Positions 25,335 to 35,020 of a stretch of 64,000 nucleotides of DNA are shown here, piece by piece. This DNA comes from DTU013 sp964490975 (lineage in GTDB: Bacteria; Bacillota; Clostridia; Acetivibrionales; DTU013). The position numbers and the translations under genes are program-made. Below the pieces are notes generated by a model. The model was not told the origin of the DNA and made no database searches. It was given only the letters and a program-made list of their open reading frames with translations. The DNA is taken from positions 20,150-84,149 of the forward strand of contig CAZBEQ010000010.1 in assembly GCA_964490975.1 (NCBI GenBank), in the 5' to 3' direction. Each line of letters starts with the position of its first letter. The first letter of the stretch is position 1.

Positions 25335-25727
25335 TTAAACTTGCATTTTTCGTTTACATTTCAGCTTTATATCCATATCTGTATTAAATCTTACAAGTAT
25401 TGCATTATAGGCTATAAACCTTATTTCATCATCATAATGGAAAATATACCTTGGATTTGTGTATTCGTCCGAATAGCCATTTAGCAAGTTATAACCCAAC
25501 CTTATCAATATACGTTCCGGAAGGGTAAATTCACCTTTTTGCTTTTTATTTAGAGCGATTACTTGATTTTTTTCGAGATTGTACACTGTTTCTAACTTTG
25601 CATATAACAAATCCGTCGATGATAAAATATAAAACAACGCTTTTCGCTCGCAGTCAGAACGCTCAATTCCCGATTTCACAAGTAAACTCACATAACGCAT
25701 CTTATGTTTTTGGCTTAAAAACTGCAA
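25335..25727 (-). CDS. DUF6075-like protein
   Basis: A 130-residue protein. The pattern FLSQKHKMRYVSLL, CERKALFYILSS, RILIRLGYNLLNGY and FIAYNAILVRF matches my memory of the DUF6075 family, found mostly in Firmicute mobile elements. Function unknown. It forms a two-gene unit with the 112-residue protein. The family call is from recognition, not a search. Confidence 0.55.
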   Translation of the reverse strand: MQFLSQKHKMRYVSLLVKSGIERSDCERKALFYILSSTDLLYAKLETVYNLEKNQVIALNKKQKGEFTLPERILIRLGYNLLNGYSDEYTNPRYIFHYDDEIRFIAYNAILVRFNTDMDIKLKCKRKMQV

Positions 25728-26072
25728 TGATATGCTCCTTTCATTTTTTTATATTATAGTAGAGTATGTTTCAAATTATTCCATTCTGATGTTTAGTCCG
25801 ACATTATTCTAAGAAATTAACAATAAGAATTTAAGAGGTATTGCTGACATATTACACCGGACGGTACGTTGGTAGGATCTGTAATTGGTGGTGAACCGAT
25901 GGAGCCGAACTCACAGCAATAGATTAAACTGTGTATGACATACAAGATGAGAGCCTTGCAAAGAGACAGCAAGGTGCGATCTGATTATGTAAATTAATGC
26001 TAGCAGAGTGGCGGAAGTATTTATGAGTGAGAAAACTTATATAGAGCTGTTCCTACATTCCTATGACAAAAT
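25728..26072. other. Island gap with short relic
   Basis: About 345 bp with no intact gene. A 24-codon plus-strand fragment (25848-25922; ITPDGTLVGSVIGGEPMEP) reads like the tail of a lost gene. A CCTTGC/GCAAGG hairpin follows. Confidence 0.4.
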
Positions 26073-26528
26073 TTATGACTCAATATTTCGCCTCATCCTG
26101 ATACATTCAGGTTTCAACATTCCAAAAAGTCTCTTCTTATAGTAGATTATGTAGTTTCCAGCTAATCCAATTTCGGCCTGCTTTACATTTCTAAATACTT
26201 CAGTTAAAGGAACAAGCGCTTTAGCTGTATCTATTGAAACAACTTGTTTGTTCGTACATGCTTCACACTGATTTGTATTGGGATCAATGCACTGTTCACA
26301 ATACACAAAGCCGCAGCCTTCACATTTCACTGCCTTATGGCAGTTTGTACACGAATACCTCCCACACCAATTGCATTTTTTCGTATGCTCATAACATGAA
26401 GCTGCATGACATTTATCACAAGTGATAGTATCCTCATCACAAAGCGCTTCAGAACATATATGGCAATTCGTATGGTGACCATTGCAAAAGAGCTTCTTGT
26501 ATTCCTTACAAGCAGTTGCATCTTCCAC
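26073..26528 (-). CDS. Cys/His-rich multi-zinc protein, possibly 5'-truncated
   Basis: A 151-residue frame packed with Cys/His pairs: CHICSEALC, CDKCHAASC, CNWCGRYSC, CEGCGFVYC and CEACTNK, like chained RING/B-box or TRIAD-type zinc fingers. A C-terminal part without cysteines follows. The only in-frame start is GTG 26528 without a ribosome binding site. The frame stays open upstream through another CxxC pair (NCSICDAVLC) to a TAG. It may therefore use a non-standard start or be a truncated remnant. It follows the helicase on the same strand after about 120 bp and may be a fifth member of that operon. Confidence 0.5.
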   Translation of the reverse strand: MEDATACKEYKKLFCNGHHTNCHICSEALCDEDTITCDKCHAASCYEHTKKCNWCGRYSCTNCHKAVKCEGCGFVYCEQCIDPNTNQCEACTNKQVVSIDTAKALVPLTEVFRNVKQAEIGLAGNYIIYYKKRLFGMLKPECIRMRRNIES

Positions 26529-26650
26529 GCATAATACGGCATCACATATACTGCAGTTCTATGTTAATACAAATTTTGTATCCTATTGTTAAAAAATTTG
26601 GTTGGCATTGGCAGCCTATCTTATCAAATTAATCCACATGAACATCAAAT

Positions 26651-29600
26651 CTAATTGTTAGTTCCATTCAATCCAATTCTCTTTCGAATTTCTGAATCGG
26701 CTTTTGGAAGTGCATTGGACAACATTTTATCCGAGATTGCTACAGCATCTGCAGGAATGCGAGAATATGTAGGGCTCCACATAGCTGGATATACAAAAAT
26801 ATCCCTTCTGGTCCCATCTGCAACAACGTAATGCTTTATCCCATCATCTTCAATTCTAAATTGAGATTTTAACTCATTCAGTGGTGCCAATAGTTCATGT
26901 TGCCTATCGAAAGATAATGGAGAAGGAAGAACAGATCCTTCACACCAATTGAGCAGATCCAATGCTGCAAACCTGTCCAATTTATCATGGACTCGCTGAT
27001 TCCAGAAATGCATTAGACATTCGTGACAGGCACTATCACAATCGGCTCTACATTCAGACAATACCTTTTTGGTTTCTACAAAGAGCTCCCGTGTCCGATC
27101 TGCCAGCGCAGCACAATAACCAGCCCCACTTGATAGACTGTCAAACAGGAAAACATCAATATATGTTTTACCTGCTGCATATCTCAACCGATATCCACTT
27201 TTGATATCATTAAACTCAATGTCCAGTAAACGTCCACCAGCAAGAATCATTGCTTCTGCAAGGGTTTGACCAGCAGTGCGAATCCACATTCCATCAGGGT
27301 TGTCATTGACCAGTAAGGGATTTATGGCAATTTCATACACTACAAGGTCAGTTAAAAACTGATGTCCCAGGTATGTATTAACAATACCCGATGAATGGGG
27401 GCAGTTATAAATTTTATGTGGATGACGGTAAGGTTTGTCAATCTTTTTTAATTCTTTCTCATCATCTCCAGGAACAGCAGCACCACAATCTTTACATACC
27501 ATAAAGCCCTTTGATTTCGGGCCCTTATTAAGAATAATGAGCGGCTCATCTGACCTTCTTGAATACCTTAGATTTTTAAATTCGGCAGGCTTAATCATTT
27601 CAACATCAGCAGGTGTTATGGAATAACACGGGTCTTCTGCATAAGTCATTTCACTATCGGAATCAATTTCTCGAGAACTTCTACCGCCTACTGGAGCAAA
27701 GCCCCATGGCTTAAGAAGATTTTGCTCCTTAATACTTGCTTGTCCACAGAATGGACAGACATCATGGTGCAGAAGGCCCATCCAATTACATGCTCGGTTT
27801 CCGCAGTAGAAAAGCTGTCTAAAGTAATCCTTACTACTAAAGAATGGACGTGCAGGATGCTCCTGATTACCAGCACGAAATTTCGAGTGGAAACTGTATA
27901 TACCGCCCGACTTATATGTGGTCTTATTGACTACTACCAGTCTGCCGGGAGCATATTCAGTGATAGCAATATCTAAGGCTCTATCCGGCATTTGCTCTAT
28001 TTCTGAGCCTTTATAGTTCTCAATATAGAAGCCAACTACATTTTTGGGGAAGGAATAGGTCGGGAAAATTCCGACTTCCAACATTACGTCGAGAACACTT
28101 TTTTCGGAGTTCTCATCACTCCTATATTCATCTGGAAACGCTTGAACCTTTGTGAATAAATCATCCATCTCTTGGACAATGTGCGCTTTGTACTTATCAA
28201 TTTCCATTACCACCCCGGCTGGCAAAAGCTTACTAAGCTCGGATGAGGAGAAATCCTTCTGAGCAATATGTTTCTTAAATTCTTCATAGTATGAGTTAAA
28301 GAATTCGCAAACGCCAATGTCATCAGCACCTTTGCAGATGGTCCCAAAGTATTCAGAAAAACATATAACATTCAGGTGTCGCGATGTCAGCTTCATGTTG
28401 TTTACATCGATCCAGGGAAGGCGGGGTTCACCGGAAATGATTTTATCTGGGTTATAAAAATAGTAGCTATCATGAGGACGGTTATCAGTATAAGTCAGAA
28501 TCGTTGAAATTGCAGCACTTCGACGTCCTGCTCGCCCAGCTCGCTGCTGATAGTTTTCCCGCATTGGAGGAATGTTACGGAGACCAACTGCTGTCAGGGA
28601 ACCGATATCAATACCGACCTCCATAGTAGTTGTACAACTAAGGACATCCACAGGCCTGTCATTGTTAACATGGACATTTTGAAACCGCATTTCGAAGTCT
28701 TCCGTCGTTGACCACGTCTTCTGTCGTTGATCCTTATGGGATAGTTGAGCCGTATGCTCTTCGGTATTGATTCTGGTCATCAGAGCCTGTGGTTCACCGT
28801 GAACCGCCGCAATTACAGGTGATCTCCAGAAGTTAACTCCTCCAAAATTCTTTACTGTCATAAGTTTCGGTATACCCACCCCGCAGTGTGCGCATTTGCC
28901 CCAAAGCATAAAAGGGAAGATTCCGCTACAGCGAGAGCATTTATACCAATCGTGATGCTCACCAAATTGCAATGTCACCATATCTAGGTTCAAATACTTG
29001 TTTGCTGTATCACTCCCTTTTGACAGGAATTTAGCAAGAGCTTCCGCTATAACCTTTATTTGTTCTCCTGTATAATTCTGTGCCTTAAGCATCCGCTCAA
29101 TTCTTTGCGGTAATTTTCTGTCATCCTCAACACCCAAACGTTGATAATATGGTGTCACATCACGGCGTACCTTATCTGCAATTTCCGAGCCCAGCGCATA
29201 GGATGAGGTCATAATCTCCATACTCCACGCTGCAAACAATTTCTTGAAATCCTCTATAGAAATACCAATGTCAGCACTTTCAAATAACTCGATAATTTCA
29301 TCGAAGGTTTCATCTATGTCATAAGGCTCTAGCCAGCACATCCCAATATCCGTTAATGAACGGAAGTTACTGCACATCTGCCTGAGGAGATGCTCATAAT
29401 ATTGCTCTGGAATGGATTTGAACTCAGATTTCTTCGATGCCATCAAATAATTGATAGAGCCACCCTTCTTTTGAAAATACCTTCCCATCGCTTCAAGGGC
29501 GTCGCGAAGCTCTTGCTCATTACTGCCATAAAAAAACCTTAAATTATTTTCATAGGCAACTTTAAGAAATGCCACGTACAAAAGGTTAAGAGTGGGGTCA

Positions 29601-31903
29601 TTATGAGTTTTCGTTGCCCATATCTGCAACTCATTGGCAGCAACAGTCAACGCCTTCTTCATTGCATCTTCATCGGCTGCACGAGTTAGGTCTTTTGCCA
29701 ATACTGCGGCCCGCTGGCGGCTATCAGAGAATAGCAACACCTTTCTCCCCTTATTAACAAGGTTTTGAAGTTTTGGGTTCGGCGGTTGCACATGAAACTG
29801 TTCGGACACTAGGTTGAAGAACGGCTCATCGCCTTTTGTGGAGAAGTCAGTAGCTTTGAAATGAGACTTGTTACAGTTGGGACAGGTCTTAAAGGTCAGA
29901 AGATCGGGGCGCCCCTTTATTTCTGCAGTATGATATGCGACATACAGAAAACCATTTTCTCCAGTGTGATCATCATTGTAAAGGCGACCTGTCTTGCTAT
30001 TCAGCCAGGCCACTTCCACCTCATCCTTTGGTTTTGGAAAACTACCATCCTGCGGAATAATGTAATAGTGAACTTCTTTGAAATTTTCATCGAATTGCGC
30101 ACCTGTTTGATTCCAGACGAATGGAGTAAGCTTCTCGCTTTTATCACGGTAACCTCTGAAAAATAGAGCACCACAGGTACGTTCGTTCATCAGTTCATAT
30201 ATCATGCCGCCACAGTTACAGCGCTGATATTGCGTATTCAAATACACCCGTCCGAATCCAAGCATGGGGTTGGTATTAACAGTTTCGGTACAGTTAGGGT
30301 TGGAACAGGCATAAATACCCTGCAATCCACGGAACATCATATGTAATCTTGCTGGAAACAAAACATGCTCGTCCGAATTTTTTGCCATCGGAGCGATTGC
30401 CAGTAAAACACTTGTTGCTTTCTCGGCAATTGATTGCTCAACATTTGGAAACGTGGATGCTGAAAGTTGTTCAAACCTTGTAGCATGGCCACGTGATTTG
30501 TCCATGATACGGAGCATTGGATCAGAAACAGATAGTTCCCTGTAAAGCCATTGTTCAACCTCTTTCTCTGATGAGAAATCACATTTGCTACTGAAGCCTG
30601 CTAATCTTCCTAACTCCTCCAAGGCTTTAATGCGTTCTGGCCACTCCCCCTGCAGCCTGTCAATGTCAAAATCCTTAAATAAGGACGGATCAATTTCTTT
30701 GCTTGTATAGACAATTTCATCTACCTCGCCGGTGATCAAAGAAAAGGTATCGTGTGAAGGATCCTGCGCACTCAGCTCGCAAGCGAATTTCTTAACAGAA
30801 TCTTCTTTCCCTGAAGGAATACTTGCGCTTGTAAGTATGAATTGAACCCTGTCTCGGCCAATTCCAAGCTTATAAAGGACACGTCTAACGAGAAGCGCAA
30901 CTTCACCACCGGAGGATCCCCGATACATATGTGCTTCATCTATGATAAACAGTAGTTTTTCTGAGCTCTTTTCTAGCCATTCTTTTGTCTTTGACCATAT
31001 ACCCTGCTCAATCGGCCGCATAAGCATATATTCTAACATAGAATAGTTCGTGATCAATATATCCGGACAGGACTGATGCATCTCATGGCGCATAATCAAT
31101 TCCGCGTCATTCGAATCTGTGTATGGCTGAACATTAGTACGAAGTTGTTCGATAAAAGCTTCCAAGTTATGCTTTGACGGATATTTCCCCAGATCGACAA
31201 GTTGAGCCTTTATCTCATCGCTTTGTTGAACCAAATCCCTTTCTAGAGTATCAGCTAGACCTCTATTTTGGTCAAGATTAGGCCTTCCTGGATAAGGCGT
31301 TCTGCCTGTGTACATACCAAACTGCGGGAAACGCCTGTCAGGTGCTATTTCAGATAAGAACTCATGAAATCCATACTGATCTTGTCGATTTCCAATCATC
31401 CTGCGAAGTCTACCCAGTTGGTCAGAAACCAATGCATTCATGGGATAAAGCATGATTGCCCGCACGCCGCGCACTTTCCATGAGTCGGGAGATTGAACAG
31501 CTTCCCTGACTATTTTGCTTACCATGGGCCACATAAAGCATTCTGTCTTACCTGAACCTGTACCGGTTGCTATGAACAAATCCCGACCTTCATAAAAATC
31601 CTCAAGTGCCTTTACTTGGTGCTGATAGGGGTGAGGGAATACACCCAGACCTTTTTCTGACATAGTAGTCAGAATTTCTTTTAGCCCATTTTCAAGAGAA
31701 CTATTCTGAATTCCGTTTTTACACAGCTTGTACGACACACTGGCTTCTATGTATGGTTCCTGATAAAGAATTTTATTTTCCTGGATTTCAGTTTCGCAAG
31801 CCTTTCGTAATTCGTCATTCTTACCTAGATAATCCGTATTGATATAATCCCTGAATCTATTCTTTAGCGCTTCATGTGTGCTTTTAACACCATACTTATC
31901 CAT
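26651..31903 (-). CDS. Giant DEAH helicase with DUF1998-type C-terminus (DruE-like)
   Basis: A 1750-residue superfamily 2 helicase. Walker A is ATGTGSGKTE (residues 112-121), motif II is DEAH (322-325), motif III TSAS near 355, and motifs V-VI are TTTMEVGIDIGSL and QQRAGRAGRR near 1100-1140. Between the RecA lobes and after them are CxxC pairs (CNCGG, CPNCNKSH, CSRCSG, CAHCG). The C-terminal DUF1998-type four-Cys site is CRADCDSACHEC near 1625. This architecture is used in several phage-defence systems (Druantia DruE, DISARM DrmA/B, Dpd DpdJ) and in the repair helicase MrfA. Its length and position as last big gene after three unknown genes fit Druantia best. It follows the 335-residue gene by one base. 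Confidence 0.85.
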   Translation of the reverse strand: MDKYGVKSTHEALKNRFRDYINTDYLGKNDELRKACETEIQENKILYQEPYIEASVSYKLCKNGIQNSSLENGLKEILTTMSEKGLGVFPHPYQHQVKALEDFYEGRDLFIATGTGSGKTECFMWPMVSKIVREAVQSPDSWKVRGVRAIMLYPMNALVSDQLGRLRRMIGNRQDQYGFHEFLSEIAPDRRFPQFGMYTGRTPYPGRPNLDQNRGLADTLERDLVQQSDEIKAQLVDLGKYPSKHNLEAFIEQLRTNVQPYTDSNDAELIMRHEMHQSCPDILITNYSMLEYMLMRPIEQGIWSKTKEWLEKSSEKLLFIIDEAHMYRGSSGGEVALLVRRVLYKLGIGRDRVQFILTSASIPSGKEDSVKKFACELSAQDPSHDTFSLITGEVDEIVYTSKEIDPSLFKDFDIDRLQGEWPERIKALEELGRLAGFSSKCDFSSEKEVEQWLYRELSVSDPMLRIMDKSRGHATRFEQLSASTFPNVEQSIAEKATSVLLAIAPMAKNSDEHVLFPARLHMMFRGLQGIYACSNPNCTETVNTNPMLGFGRVYLNTQYQRCNCGGMIYELMNERTCGALFFRGYRDKSEKLTPFVWNQTGAQFDENFKEVHYYIIPQDGSFPKPKDEVEVAWLNSKTGRLYNDDHTGENGFLYVAYHTAEIKGRPDLLTFKTCPNCNKSHFKATDFSTKGDEPFFNLVSEQFHVQPPNPKLQNLVNKGRKVLLFSDSRQRAAVLAKDLTRAADEDAMKKALTVAANELQIWATKTHNDPTLNLLYVAFLKVAYENNLRFFYGSNEQELRDALEAMGRYFQKKGGSINYLMASKKSEFKSIPEQYYEHLLRQMCSNFRSLTDIGMCWLEPYDIDETFDEIIELFESADIGISIEDFKKLFAAWSMEIMTSSYALGSEIADKVRRDVTPYYQRLGVEDDRKLPQRIERMLKAQNYTGEQIKVIAEALAKFLSKGSDTANKYLNLDMVTLQFGEHHDWYKCSRCSGIFPFMLWGKCAHCGVGIPKLMTVKNFGGVNFWRSPVIAAVHGEPQALMTRINTEEHTAQLSHKDQRQKTWSTTEDFEMRFQNVHVNNDRPVDVLSCTTTMEVGIDIGSLTAVGLRNIPPMRENYQQRAGRAGRRSAAISTILTYTDNRPHDSYYFYNPDKIISGEPRLPWIDVNNMKLTSRHLNVICFSEYFGTICKGADDIGVCEFFNSYYEEFKKHIAQKDFSSSELSKLLPAGVVMEIDKYKAHIVQEMDDLFTKVQAFPDEYRSDENSEKSVLDVMLEVGIFPTYSFPKNVVGFYIENYKGSEIEQMPDRALDIAITEYAPGRLVVVNKTTYKSGGIYSFHSKFRAGNQEHPARPFFSSKDYFRQLFYCGNRACNWMGLLHHDVCPFCGQASIKEQNLLKPWGFAPVGGRSSREIDSDSEMTYAEDPCYSITPADVEMIKPAEFKNLRYSRRSDEPLIILNKGPKSKGFMVCKDCGAAVPGDDEKELKKIDKPYRHPHKIYNCPHSSGIVNTYLGHQFLTDLVVYEIAINPLLVNDNPDGMWIRTAGQTLAEAMILAGGRLLDIEFNDIKSGYRLRYAAGKTYIDVFLFDSLSSGAGYCAALADRTRELFVETKKVLSECRADCDSACHECLMHFWNQRVHDKLDRFAALDLLNWCEGSVLPSPLSFDRQHELLAPLNELKSQFRIEDDGIKHYVVADGTRRDIFVYPAMWSPTYSRIPADAVAISDKMLSNALPKADSEIRKRIGLNGTNN

Positions 31904-31904
31904 G

Positions 31905-32912
31905 TCATACCTCCTCTATCTTAACTCCCATTCCTTCAATATGAGCCTTGACATAGGGCCAAATGAAATTAGGCATATCCCATTCCCCTCTGTCAACAAT
32001 CGATCTATGTGGCCACGCAAATGTTTCAAGTATGATACGTTCTTTATCTGGCAGATAGGTTTTTATTAATAGCTTCACATGGTCATCATATTCACATTTT
32101 TCTACTGGTACCGGGCTTTGGGCAATTGAACGCAGAGCAAACATGATACGTCTGTGTTCCCCCATCTTCTGCAAGTGTGTATCTACTTTGTGATAAGAAA
32201 TAGCTCCATGCTCTTCCTTTTCGAGGAAATATTCGTATGCCCCATGGTGTAGCGGATGTCGTATTAGTATGACTGAATTGAATCTTCGACCTCTTCTCGA
32301 AGTCCAACAGGTATAGTTGCTGACTGAATCCATTTCTGCTTCAAAGTACTCCGTTCTATCATCTATACAATTTCCGGCCTTCCACCAAGCATTTTTAACA
32401 TACTCCCGAAACCATTCAACTGTAGATACGATAGGTGATTTCAAATCATCCTTTATGGATGGAGCAGCAAGAGCGATCCCAGTATAAATAAATCCAGTTT
32501 CCTTAAATGAACCAATAAGCTGCCGTACTCCATAACCAAGCTCGATTTCTTGCTTGATAGCGAGTCCAATATTTGTATCATATCCGACATTCACCAAATC
32601 GCCATTTTGAAGTAGCCGTCGTCTGATGATATCGATTGGATCATCTTCATCTTTTATCTCGAACCATGCAACCGATTGTGGGAAGCGTAACAGCATTTCA
32701 TTAAGAATATGGGAACATTTTTCGAAAATATGCTTTCTGCTCACTCCCTGCGTTGTCTTATCTGTTATGGATTGATCCACCGCAGCAGCTTTGACCCAAC
32801 AAGACATGGCTGAATACAATATGCGATTGATATATTGTACTTCTGATTCATTACAGAATCTCTTTATATTAAGATCTCTGGCCATTGTTGCGATCATTTC
32901 ATGAACTATCAT
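31905..32912 (-). CDS. Unknown protein of the helicase operon (335 residues)
   Basis: A soluble 335-residue protein with no motif I recognise. Notable stretches: many Trp/Tyr/His residues (TVEWFREYVKNAWWKAGN, NSVILIRHPLHHGAYEYFLE) and a charged C-terminus. No CxxC, P-loop or nuclease motif. It is coupled to the genes on both sides (11 bases after the 698-residue gene, one base before the helicase), so it should act in the same complex or pathway. In position it corresponds to DruD of type I Druantia, but sequence similarity is untested. Confidence 0.75.
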   Translation of the reverse strand: MIVHEMIATMARDLNIKRFCNESEVQYINRILYSAMSCWVKAAAVDQSITDKTTQGVSRKHIFEKCSHILNEMLLRFPQSVAWFEIKDEDDPIDIIRRRLLQNGDLVNVGYDTNIGLAIKQEIELGYGVRQLIGSFKETGFIYTGIALAAPSIKDDLKSPIVSTVEWFREYVKNAWWKAGNCIDDRTEYFEAEMDSVSNYTCWTSRRGRRFNSVILIRHPLHHGAYEYFLEKEEHGAISYHKVDTHLQKMGEHRRIMFALRSIAQSPVPVEKCEYDDHVKLLIKTYLPDKERIILETFAWPHRSIVDRGEWDMPNFIWPYVKAHIEGMGVKIEEV

Positions 32913-32923
32913 ATCATTATTCT

Positions 32924-35020
32924 CTACAGATATTGGGCAAGAAGGTCAGTATATTTTTCATTCACTCCCAGTGCCTCTAAGATATCTGTAAGCCTATCCT
33001 CCTTGTGCCTTGCTTTTGCATTAACGCATAACTGTAGTAATACAAGCCAGTCGGATTTAATATCGCTATTTATATCAACCATGAGCTTTGCACACAATAC
33101 AGCCGCAGTGTTGCTTAGGATACCTGCCTCTAGCAAGGGCTTCAGTAATTTTTTCTTCTCTTCTATTTCATTCTCTTTATAAAAACGCTCAAAGGGAAAT
33201 CCTTTTACTGTAGCAGATTTCATTATCTCATTCTCACAATAATCAAAAGCCAAATCTATATCAAGGAATAACGCACTGGACCATACTGCCGAAGATAGCA
33301 TACCTGCATCCACACCATCAGCAGCTATCAATAGAATTTTGTTGTTACACGAATCCTTTATCGCATGGAATACATTTTCACTAAAGCCGTCAAATACACC
33401 TGTCAAATACACAACTGGGCCATAAACATTTCTAATTCTATCTGTAATACCCGCCAGATCCGTATAACCCAAAGGAATATTGACAATAGCTGCGCCTTCT
33501 CCGCAGAAGAGAACAGATAAGCAATTAGCAATAGACAATCCGTTACTTGATACAATAAGAGGCCTGCTATTCAAAGCGCAATGTACGATGAGTTGTGCTA
33601 TTTCATAGGCTTTGACTCTATATCCACATAACGCAAGGTTCTCAGCCAATTCTTCTTCTAAACTTTCTTTATCAATGATTTCAGTATTAGAGCCTTCAAT
33701 GCACTTTGGAATGCTTGTATACGAATGAATCGGAGAGCTACTTTTCTCTGTACCTCCGATACTGCGAACCAATGAGCTGATAGCAACGTGATGAACAATT
33801 TTATCGGAGAAACCCCTAAGTTCGTTTTCGATATCAGCATTAATCTGTTCTAGTTTTCCCTTAGCTATCATTTGGTCGTTCTGAATCTGCTGGATTTCAT
33901 TTTCAAGTTCTACTCGGCGCTTATCTGCCTGTTCTGCTGAGGCAATAATCGTATCACGCCTTAGGGATTCCGTAGCGACTTCTCGACTAAACTTTTCAAT
34001 TTCTGCAAGTAGTGCTTCCTTCTCCGTATTCTTTTCAGAAAGCCATTGCCCTTTAGCAATATCAACGCATTTCTGCCTGACATCAACTATTTTGAAAAGG
34101 TTCTGGGATATAATACGGTCAGCATCAGTATCATTCAAGAGTGTTTTGCAGATTTCATCAGCATACCTGGGTAAAACCTCTCCTAGCTGAGTCAGATCAT
34201 AACCAGTAACTTGGAAGTAATTTTGCACTTGATCGTAATCACATATGATTTCTCTAATACATATTGAGATATTCTGGATATCATGATCAGATAATTGTAA
34301 CATAGCTTTCTTCTGCTTTAAGCACTTAGAAATGTAGTGAGGCACATATCTCTGTAAATCAAGTAATGGAAAATTGCATATTTTTTTAGGCAAGTCCGTG
34401 TAGCGATAAAAGTATCTGGTCGGAACCTTTCCACCGTCAGCATCTGTGATCAAAGAGTTATCTGTATCAAGTACATCCGGTTTATCTATATAGTATTCAT
34501 CTAGGTAATGGATTGAGTGCAGCATATCCGACATACTTGAATGTATCTTATAAATAGAACCTGTATGTATCATGTTCTTTTTGGAGCAATGAAGAGCTAC
34601 ATATTGCGACGAAATGCTGCCTATAATGATAAGCAGCTCGTCTCCCGCATTTTTATCAATCATGATCCCATCGAATAGAACCTCCCGAATCCTACTCTGA
34701 TCTGTAATATCAATTGTGTTTAATTCTTGCGGAAATATCACCTCGTAAACATTGGCGGGATATCTAGTTGATATGGTTCGATTACTACCATCCTCCTTGA
34801 ATCCCCACTCACGGATCACTGCCATGTTTGCTGCGGCATCTTTAGGCAATGCTCCAATAATTCTGGGATAGGTCAAGTCCTCTTCACTGACAGAAAAAAA
34901 TGTAGCTGGTGTTAAGCTACGTGTATCGATGTCATAATCAGCAATACGAAAAAACAAATATTGACCTAACATATTCTTATTTGGATATGTTACACACAAG
35001 GAATATCTTTTTTCAGACAT
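32924..35020 (-). CDS. Coiled-coil protein with degenerate-looking ATPase region (698 residues)
   Basis: A 698-residue protein in three parts. The N-terminal 320 residues are of unknown fold. A long charged coiled coil at about 323-407 (KNTEKEALLAEIEKFSREV, RVELENEIQQIQNDQ) follows. The C-terminal region at about 470-610 has the strand pattern of an AAA/McrB-type P-loop domain (SRPLIVSSNGLSIANCLSVL, KILLIAADGVD), but the GxxxxGK(S/T) loop is missing. It would be a structural or scaffold ATPase-like subunit rather than an enzyme. It starts directly after the stop of the CoiA-like gene (TAA-ATG abutting), so translation is coupled. It occupies the DruC position if the operon is Druantia-like. 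Confidence 0.75.
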   Translation of the reverse strand: MSEKRYSLCVTYPNKNMLGQYLFFRIADYDIDTRSLTPATFFSVSEEDLTYPRIIGALPKDAAANMAVIREWGFKEDGSNRTISTRYPANVYEVIFPQELNTIDITDQSRIREVLFDGIMIDKNAGDELLIIIGSISSQYVALHCSKKNMIHTGSIYKIHSSMSDMLHSIHYLDEYYIDKPDVLDTDNSLITDADGGKVPTRYFYRYTDLPKKICNFPLLDLQRYVPHYISKCLKQKKAMLQLSDHDIQNISICIREIICDYDQVQNYFQVTGYDLTQLGEVLPRYADEICKTLLNDTDADRIISQNLFKIVDVRQKCVDIAKGQWLSEKNTEKEALLAEIEKFSREVATESLRRDTIIASAEQADKRRVELENEIQQIQNDQMIAKGKLEQINADIENELRGFSDKIVHHVAISSLVRSIGGTEKSSSPIHSYTSIPKCIEGSNTEIIDKESLEEELAENLALCGYRVKAYEIAQLIVHCALNSRPLIVSSNGLSIANCLSVLFCGEGAAIVNIPLGYTDLAGITDRIRNVYGPVVYLTGVFDGFSENVFHAIKDSCNNKILLIAADGVDAGMLSSAVWSSALFLDIDLAFDYCENEIMKSATVKGFPFERFYKENEIEEKKKLLKPLLEAGILSNTAAVLCAKLMVDINSDIKSDWLVLLQLCVNAKARHKEDRLTDILEALGVNEKYTDLLAQYL

